A DNA stretch of 64,000 nt, from contig JASWJB010000101.1 of NCBI GenBank assembly GCA_032433595.1, forward strand, positions 1-64,000, written 5' to 3'. Below are positions 56,806-64,000 of this stretch, piece by piece. A program made the translations under genes and the position numbers. This DNA is from Conoideocrella luteorostrata. Lineage: Eukaryota; Ascomycota; Sordariomycetes; Hypocreales; Clavicipitaceae. The notes under the pieces are model-generated. The model did not search any database. It had not been told where the DNA came from and saw nothing but the letters and a program-made list of their open reading frames with translations. Numbering within the stretch: position 1 is the stretch's first letter; the number at the start of each line of letters is the position of its first letter.

Positions 56806-58669
56806 TTTTTTTGTAAAAGTCGGGGATCGGGTTAAATAAACGTATGCATAATTTAAAAAAACCTCTATTCTTCAGTCGGGTCTGCTCAGGAAGTGGCAGT
56901 CAAGTCTTACTTCCTTACCCGGAAAATCATGCATCTTAAATAGTTTTCTTACTCTAAATAAATAGACATTTCTTGAAAAATCGAAGCCATCTTCTACTCA
57001 ATACGTCAAGTCATTGAAAGGGTACGACCACAGTACAAATGTTTAAATATTCCGTCAAGCATGACTAGCAACGCACTGGTTATAAGTTACCCACCACGCA
57101 TCCTAGACACCGGATATTTATGCTACCGACACAAGAGGATGAGGAGCATTTACACCGGCTATGGAATCAATCGAGTTAAGGCTACCAATTCCAGTCTTAT
57201 TGCGGCAAAGTCAGGCAAGCGACGTCAGTCGAGCTGTGCCAATTTTTACGCGGCTCGGGCTGGATCGGCGACTTACACGGAGCTTTTCTGTCACAGGCTA
57301 TATAAAATGCATTATTCACGCTATTAGTGCGGAGCTTCACCTTTTGCTGAATTTTGTGACATTTTCGCTGCAAAGAGGATTCAGCTAAGGCTATATATTA
57401 CTTTAACGTTAGTTCTTATTTACCTTAATTCTTCTTACTATCCTTAGATCCGAATCTTGGGGCTGTACCGTAGTTATTAGCCTACGGTCGTTAGAGCAGT
57501 AACTTAAGCATCTCATTAATTAAACGCTATTTCTATCCGTTTTTAATGCTTATTATTACCGATACCTCTAGCTTTAAAAGATAAAAAAGTGCCAACCGGT
57601 AGGAAAATGGACAATAAAATCAGGGAGCTTATTGAACTTTATCTGAAACTGCAGGACTTGAAGTTTATTCACCGGCACCCTGGTCTATTTTTCGTCATCG
57701 TATTGAGGCGGCCTATTCGGTTCGGTTACTGAAACCAGGTCCGAGAACCAAAGGCTCCATGGATCTGGGATTGATGCAAGATCGGATCTTGTGTCGCAGC
57801 CTAATGCCCCGCCCACTCACATTGTGGGCAGAGTAGCTCGTTTAGCATGATCGGCAAGTTGTGAAGATGCGACGACATTATTACTTAGAATGGTTATCCC
57901 CTATCCACATTTTTGCGCTCATGCCATGTGCAATAATTACCGTGCGGGCATGTATCGCGAAGGTGTTATGAACAAGGGCCCGGTAATTACTGTCGGAGGT
58001 CGAGGAGTTATGGCAATAGACTAGCGAGTAGTCAATGGTCTTAAACTGTTTTAGTCTAAGCAAAGTCCAGGGGACACTTAGTGACAATAAAACTTTAATT
58101 TCATTTGAGCTTGAGTAGATTTCTCTGCTTCTTTTGAGTGTTTTTAAGTCTCCGGATTTTGTTTGCAGGTTTCTCCTTCTCGTCCATATCATCTTAGCCG
58201 TTCGAATGGATGGGAGGCCCGGACAAGGTGGAGGGAATCTATCTACCTACCGATATACGGAGCAGTTACTCCGTAGCAAATGCCAGAGTCTCGTACCAAG
58301 ACCCAACCGCATCCCTGTCAGCACAGACGACCTAGAGTGCCTTCCGGTAGTGCTCTGAATTCTGCCACACCAAAACAATACCGATCGCTTTTCATAGCAC
58401 TACTCACGAAAAGTGGCACGCGGCAACGCTCCCAACTAAGCCTGCATCGCGAAGCATCGCAGCAGCAGGCGTTGCAACGGATGGTTATTCCTTTATTTAC
58501 GGGTGAATTCCTTATTTGACGATGATTATTGCTCACGTGAGCAGAGTGTCCAATAGTATTTGCAATATGGCAATACATATTACCGTATCGTATGATACGG
58601 TGGTCGTGTCCTATTCTGAAATCTCATATGGTGGCCATATTATATTCTCATCCGGCATATGGCCATATA
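56806..58669. other. Gene-less stretch
   Basis: No supported gene. ORFs of 60-103 codons on both strands show no motif. An exact TACTCCGTA lies at 58267, next to a near-copy TACGGAGCA at 58256. Confidence 0.45.
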
Positions 58670-58850
58670 TGTTGGAATCCCTTGTCGAGCGTGGTATGCG
58701 GGCAGGGCACATGCCCGGTCACATAGCCACCCTAGCGCGCCTCTTTATATCGCTTGAGTTTCCAAAGGAAAGAGGAGCTTTCGTATTTTGGCTATGCCCA
58801 TTGTGTCTCCATCCATCGTTTCAGCCATCGCCGTGTCAACCCAGCCGTCG
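58670..58850 (+). mobile_element. Copia-type LTR, family 1, diverged
   Basis: TGTTGGAATCCCTTGTCGAG...GGTCACATAGCCACCCTAGC...GCCTCTTTATAT. The right end is approximate; GTGTCAACCCA near 58840 may be its terminus. Confidence 0.6.
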
Positions 58851-59629
58851 GTGTAGCCGCCACCAAAATCGGTAATCCATGCATTATCACTTCGGTTGAT
58901 CAAACGTTTTCCGCTTTGACATTCCCCCAGACTATGCCTGCATTATGAAGCCTTGAAGGAGTGCTATCAAGCTGTTGCATCCATTTCCGCTTTTTACTTA
59001 TGGGCGGGTTGTCAGGTTCCTCTGGATGGACTCTCGCGGATAATGGCAAGGTTTATAAAAGCACTCAACTTGTCTATTTTCGATGATAACTTTTCTGGGC
59101 TGTTTAAAGAGAGCATTCTCTGGGGTTTCAAAGCTCAAGATGATTCCAATAGGATCGTAGAAGTTTGTCCACCCCTCGAGATTGTCAAGAAAATCCTCGT
59201 TAAAGCGGCAAAAAGACGGATGAAATGGTGGTGTTTTGCTGAAGATGCGACGTGGGCATAGCTTTTCATTAACGATATCAAGATGAAATACAAAGAACTC
59301 AGGGAAAAGATGTTGTTGTAGAGAGACTTGGGTTTGCTTCGTGTGTGCTGGCGGCGGCGGAGTAGCCAAGTGGTAAGTTGTTCCAACATGTATAGTTCTT
59401 GTTGTCTAGTCTTAGTCTCTAAATCCCGTGTTCTGCTATTCTTAGCCAGCACCATCGTGATGCCCGGGACAATAATAAGACGGGGAAAAATCACAAGACA
59501 GGCAAGCCGCACAGCAAGCCGCACAGCAAGCAGCACACACAAGACATTTGAGAGCCGGCGCCGCTTGATCTTGGCCCAGCCAGCCAGCAATAGGGGCTCG
59601 CACGCCGCACGACAGCCACTCAATAGAAC
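58851..59629. other. Stretch with an unplaced 123-codon minus ORF
   Basis: An open minus frame at 58998-59369 (FCRFNEDFLDNLEGWTNFYD) looks protein-like and the opposite strand is also open (58953-59261). I recognise neither and do not choose between them. Confidence 0.3.
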
Positions 59630-60097
59630 GGCACCAAACCAGGCGCACAAGATGCAGAAAAACCCGGTGCATATGATGCACATACTGCTGGGCTGTGCAA
59701 TTGCGAAATGGAGGCGCCCCCGGCAGCTCTGCAGCGGGCAGGGCACAAAATGCCGGCGGGATGGGTGGTTTTTCGCTCTGGTCGTGAGCAGAAAAAGGAG
59801 AAGACTGTGGGCCGCCTCGTTAAGACTAACAAGTTCTTCTAGTATTTACTTTACTAGTACTTACAGTGCAGAGTAACTACTTAAAGAGCGTAGTTTTACT
59901 CTCAACGAGACGGCCCACAGTCGTCCTCCTTTTCCTGCTCACAGTCTTCTCCTTTTTATGCACAACCCGAACGAAAAACCACCCATCCCGCCGGCATTTT
60001 GTGCGCTGTCCGCCGCAGAGTGACCCGAAGCACCTTTATTTTGGCTGCATCGTGTGCACCAGGCGTTTTTGCATCGTTTGCGCCAGGTTTGGTGCCG
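59630..60097. mobile_element. Foldback element: 200-bp inverted arms, 67-bp loop
   Basis: Left arm 59630-59830 and right arm 59898-60097 are inverted copies: GGCACCAAACC, GATGCA, CGGCGGGATGGGTGGTTTTT, AAAAAGGAGAAGACTG and GTGGGCCG(C/T)CTCGTT all recur. The right arm has an extra 20 bp from duplicated AGGAGAAGACTGTGAGCAGG-like sequence. The loop has no ORF. A single-arm fragment lies at 3880-3950. It could be one foldback transposon or two head-to-head insertions. Confidence 0.8.
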
Positions 60098-60806
60098 GTC
60101 ATTGGCCTCGGGAACATGGACGCACCTTTGACCGCAGCGGTATTTTAGAACTGTGTTTAACTTCTGCTACGATATATCACGTCACATTGTAACCCTGATC
60201 GTCCGTTGTTAAGTTTACCTATCTACTTACTAGAGAAGTACAATATTAAGGATAGGCCGGTTTATTTGCAAGGGTGTGTGGCTTAATATTACTACTCGTA
60301 GGGGCAAGTCTTTAGTCCCCCCACCTATAACTGTCAGGGGGGCTTTTTCGTACCAAAACAACGTGCGTCGTGACTACCGTTCTGCCGATTTTGACGACTC
60401 AGACGATAGCTAGAAGTATTGATCTGCAAGGACTCCTCCAAGCTTGTCGATAGGAAATGTTGAAAAACCAAAGTATTAGCGGCCAAGAGTAGTACATCGC
60501 AGACCCTTTGCGGGTGACCCGGCCCACCCTGAATATTTACGCCGGGAACCTAGTATCTTGCTAATAAACAAGTGATAGCACAGGCGGGGGAGGGTCAATT
60601 AATCCTCCGGGCAGTACGATTTCCAGCGTTGGGAGGGGTGAGAAGAGGTCCTTGAGGAGGTGAATGGCAGTTCTCTTCACAATATCAGCCTGATCTCCCA
60701 ATTTATATTGCCTCAGGCCTATTCTCGCCCAGTCATCATTTTACTATAATTCGTTTCACACGGCCATTTGTACTCTTTGAATTCTTAAGGCTTTAGAAAT
60801 CTAGAC
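60098..60806. other. Intergenic with a dispersed repeat
   Basis: 60497-60546 matches 62990-63037 (CGCA(G/A)ACC(C)TTTGC..., TGACCCGGCCCACCC, GCCGGG). No gene. AGTCCCCCCACC...CAGGGGGGCTTTTTCG near 60315-60350 could form a hairpin. Confidence 0.5.
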
Positions 60807-61171
60807 ATGATACGACTAGTTACTACTACGATCCTAGCACTCGCCACCGTGTCCCCCACAGTTCTTGCAAGAAGTTGCTCAGAAGATTACTTTTATTGTG
60901 GAAAGACGTTGTTGACAAAACAAAAAGGTGTGTACTTTACCTACTTTTTAACAAAATCAAGCTAATATACCTATTTGCAGATACCTATGATTCTAAAATT
61001 AGGGAAGCGCTGCATGTTGCGAAGATGGACGTGCGTCCTGAGATAATCTATAATTCTCTATTCTATTGCGATGAAGATGATGTAATTATATTCCAGGCCT
61101 TTTGCGGCGCGTGTAAAGACACCAGGATTGGTAAGAACGATTACTGTCCATTACCATCTAAGATAGTGTAG
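60807..61171 (+). CDS. Small secreted six-cysteine protein, two exons
   Basis: Exons 60807-60927 and 60981-61171 join in phase across a 53-bp intron (GTGTGT...TTTGCAG), giving 103 residues. MIRLVTTTILALATVSPTVL is a signal peptide ending near ALA-R. The mature part holds six cysteines in the order SCSEDYFYCGKTLLTK, SLFYCDEDD, AFCGACKD and DYCPLP. I recognise the pattern YCGxTLL...NSLFxC...FCGxxC...DYC from a family of small secreted fungal proteins that often are effector candidates; no biochemical role is settled. The frame is clean and lies alone in repeat-rich DNA. Confidence 0.8.
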
Positions 61172-61923
61172 GGGAAAGGGACTAGCCAAGTTGGAGGATG
61201 TGTTTACTTTGTATCTGGCAGAGTCTTTAATACTGTGATTGAAGCTTGTATACGGATTAGAACTTAGGATAGCAGAGTGAGCTAGAAACCTACAGAAGTT
61301 ATTAATAGGGTCATCCTAACTTAGTTTGTGAGTTGGAATCTCTATAGTCTGTTGGCAGAAAAAAAGTTAAGACTGTTCCTATCAATAGCTACAAGTTTCT
61401 ATCATGAATCTATTTACATCTAATGTAACTGCTTGCATATCGAAGGGGTTGGTTATACATTGGTGGGCAGTCAAAGTGAAAACCGCCGCATCGCTATGTA
61501 GTATGACTGGAAGACTCGCCTGCTCTCGGCTGAATACCGAGTTGCATCTCACGATTTCTAGCCCCAACGTCGCGTAGTACGCAAGGGTCAATTAGTAGTG
61601 CTCTATAATAATAGTAATTCCGTATCTTAACTTGCTATTATCTTTAATGGACTGAATCAACTAGTTCAGAACATTCAATACATATATTTAGGAGTATCTC
61701 GAAGCAACCTTTTCAACTAAAGACCAGACACGCACTATGAGACCGTAGTCTGTGATGCACCTCTGCACATAGATTCCCATATATCACTCAGCATATTCCC
61801 CTAGCAATCTTCCAGTTGAGATTCAGTCTGGAGCTTTTAGGAAAAGTAATAGTCCGAATCGCACGGTTAATTCAGACTAAGGTGTTGGATTTTGGAGAAC
61901 CAGTGGCCTTGGATGTCCATAAC
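61172..61923. other. Intergenic stretch
   Basis: No supported gene; AT-rich. Confidence 0.45.
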
Positions 61924-62244
61924 TCAAAGCAGCAAAGCGTCGGACGATGATAATTTAGGTTTATATGCCGTAGTTTTCCCTTCTAAACCGTTTATACAAG
62001 CGTTAATGTTGTCTTTTAGCTCGCCGTGGTTCTCATAAAGCCCCCCTCTGCACCAAACCTTGGTATCAAGGCAGGAATTAGCCAGAGAGCCATCTGTTGA
62101 CGTATGAAAACAATTTCTTGGCCGATATTCTCGCTCAGGACGGCTCAGCAATTGTTTGCGCTGTAATGCTTTTGTAACTTCTGATAGAGAGGCAGAGGCG
62201 AGGACATTAGCCACGGCAATCAAGGTGAACAAAACACACCGCAT
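61924..62244 (-). CDS. Small secreted four-cysteine protein
   Basis: 106 residues from the methionine at 62244, which starts a clear signal peptide (MRCVLFTLIAVANVLASASL). An upstream in-frame ATG at 62289 would hide it, so I chose the inner one. After a basic stretch (RKQLLSRPEREYRPRN) the mature protein carries four cysteines: NCFHTSTDGSLANSCLDTKV, WCRGG and INACING. This suggests two disulfides and a short, compact, secreted protein. The TDGSLANSCLDT part resembles a recurring motif of small secreted fungal proteins, but I have no functional name. Secretion is supported; function is unknown. Confidence 0.7.
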   Translation of the reverse strand: MRCVLFTLIAVANVLASASLSEVTKALQRKQLLSRPEREYRPRNCFHTSTDGSLANSCLDTKVWCRGGLYENHGELKDNINACINGLEGKTTAYKPKLSSSDALLL

Positions 62245-63499
62245 GTTCGCTGAAATTGTGTCGTTTGTATAATTAATCCTGTTCTTCAAAATGCATGAGA
62301 CAAGGCATAAAGTAAATAAAATGGTGAGTAATTTTTCTGAAAATATACAAGATTTTTTTGACTTATAAATAATTTCAACTGCTTCTGCTTACTAGCGCCA
62401 GCAGAGTAGTAGGTCTGTAAGAATTATTATTACGGCTTAGTATTACGATACTAAATTTTAAATTTGTGAGAAGCTTCTTGACTGGAGTATGCCGCTCCTA
62501 CTAACTTAAGTTGAAGTATTATGATATAGCTCTATAGTATATGCACCCTAGAAATAGCCGGTTCGTGGCTCTAACTAAACTACTGCTGATATAGAACACT
62601 ACTAACGGACTCTTATGTATTTTACAGCATTGGTCAATCTGATTTACTTCTAAAAACACAGCCAGAAATGTAAATTCTGCAACCTTGCATGAAATTCGTG
62701 TACTGGTTGTGTTCCTCCGTGTGTTCTATATGTGTATCACTGGAATTAAGTTATGCTAACCTCAACCCAGCATATTTGGGCACCTTGCCTCTGATTTCAT
62801 CAATTCGGTTTGTCTTTTTCTCACCAATCCCACCATTTCAAAGTATCTACATCTCGCCCCTCCTAATATTGACAATCATACTGCCCGGAGGGTTAATTGG
62901 CCCGGCGGCGGCTGTGCTAGCGCACGTTTATTATCAAGATGATAATATTAAATCGCGATGAACGCGATGCTGGAGGCAAAAGCAATGCTCCGCAAACCTT
63001 TGCAAATGACCCGGCCCACCCGAGGTTTTGTGCCGGGCCCAAACGTTTTGCCTTTTTTTCTTTTTTAGCGCGACGGAAAATAGCCGGGTCCGCTGATAGA
63101 ATCAAAACCTGCAATAAACCTTAGAGCACTATTTGAGTATAGGTAAAGCAATGATAATTCCTTAATGTCGTATTCCTCTATAAGTAGATGGGGTCAAATT
63201 GACAACGAACGATCAGGGGCACAGTGTGGCATGATATTGTGTAACAGAGATCAAGCATAATATAAATTTCTGCTACGGTCAAACGCTTACCATAATAGCA
63301 AATCAGCGGTTCTGATATCCGTTCCGTAGCGTACACGGACACAAAAGAGTAACAAGGGGTGAAATAAAGTATAAAATGTCTCACGAGTCATTCGCTCCTC
63401 TAATAAAAAAAGAGAGTTAGATGGTGCTGACTTTCTTGCATTATCTTGCTTGTGCTTCAGAAATACTTCCCCTGCTGCTCACGTGGACTTACAACTACG
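62245..63499. other. Intergenic stretch
   Basis: Holds the second copy (62990-63037) of the dispersed repeat at 60497-60546. A 90-codon hydrophobic plus ORF at 62689-62961 has no motif and is not called. Confidence 0.45.
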
Positions 63500-64000
63500 A
63501 TGCGCCCATATATCTTTGCATCCCTTGTAGCTGCTTCTTTAGCCTTTGTTCAAGACAGGGGCATTCAAGACAGTATTCCCGGGGCTTACATTTTTGAGAT
63601 GAAAGATGGCTATGTACGTTACAGTTTTTAATCAACACAGAGTACCAAATGACTAGCTGCGATCTGACATCGTCACTGTTAGGATACTGAGACAATTCTT
63701 GAGACCCTAGCTGATGAAGTGACCGTGCGAATGGTATTTAACTTTAAGCTATTCAAGGGTGTATCTGTACAGTTCCACGACACATCAAACATGGACGAAA
63801 GAATTAATGATATTAAAAAAATGTCAAATGTCAATCAATCATGGCCGATTGGTCTCTTACATGCCCCTAAATACAAGGTGCAAGTCGTTCCCGCACCTAA
63901 TATCAGTCATACCTTGTCACCGCGTTGGTTTTGGCCAATTAATTCTATAAACAGGCCACACATTACGACTCAGGTAAGCAAACTGCATTCCAACGGTATT
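63500..64000 (+). CDS. Subtilisin-like serine protease (S8), 5' end only
   Basis: Exon 1 is 63500-63613 and exon 2 is 63683-63973, with a 69-bp intron (GTACGT...GTTAG). A second intron opens with GTAAGC at 63974 and the window ends inside it. The start MRPYIFASLVAASLAFVQDR is a signal peptide. The propeptide follows as an inhibitor I9-type domain: SIPGAYIFEMKDGY, TETILETLADEVTVRMVFN, LFKGVSVQF, NVNQSWPIGLL and VQVVPAP. This is the usual order for secreted fungal subtilases, in which the propeptide assists folding and is cut off. The last codons (RPHITTQ) correspond to the HxMTQ segment just before the catalytic domain. The catalytic Asp, His and Ser lie beyond the window, so activity cannot be judged. 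Confidence 0.85.

Noticed and set aside
59135..59876. ORFs of 182-203 codons on both strands
   Set aside because: They run into the foldback element arm and share no motif with any protein I know.

Overview
This window looks like a gene-poor, repeat-rich accessory or subtelomere-like region of a filamentous ascomycete. The genes have short introns (about 42-109 bp) with GT...AG ends and CTAAC-type branch sites. Solo LTRs with 5-bp target duplications are common. A hypocrealean fungus living with or on other organisms would fit the secreted subtilisin, the M43 metalloprotease and the small cysteine-rich secreted proteins, but the species cannot be fixed from the sequence alone. I see no telomere array, rRNA, tRNA gene or CRISPR.

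Left part (1-17 kb): almost no intact genes. It holds a coiled-coil ORF (2.5-3.3 kb, minus strand), a decayed Ty1/copia relic (4.2-5.5 kb) and many unrelated minisatellites and dispersed repeats.

Middle (17-31 kb): two adjacent MITEs with a second copy of one of them 6.6 kb away, an apparently intact protein-kinase-like gene with a broken partial copy downstream, a two-exon conserved hypothetical gene whose C-terminus runs into a minisatellite, and a broken DUF7924 nuclease-like gene.

31-37 kb: about 2.6 kb of decayed minus-strand coding sequence with un-fungal arginine codon use, lying between two inverted copies of one repeat. A second decayed fragment of similar flavour lies at 27.7-28.5 kb. 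I could not assign either to a family. They are the best candidates here for something undescribed, for example an endogenous viral element.

37-49 kb: a graveyard of core genes. There is a truncated ubiquitin copy and a DNA topoisomerase II copy that has lost the catalytic-tyrosine block. Between them is an apparently intact DEDDh exonuclease-fold gene of the Gfd2/YDR514C type. Three LTR families are scattered around, one inserted inside another.

49-64 kb (lower GC): mainly secreted-protein genes, each isolated between repeats. They are a signal-peptide protein (50.8 kb), an M43 metalloprotease pseudogene (55.6-56.8 kb), a six-cysteine protein (60.8 kb), a four-cysteine protein (61.9 kb) and the 5' end of a subtilisin-like protease (63.5 kb, cut by the window edge). 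A cysteine-rich nuclear-type gene (52.2 kb), a TRIM-like element and a foldback element sit among them. The genes form no operon or pathway. The shared theme is secretion and proteolysis on fast-evolving, transposon-invaded DNA.
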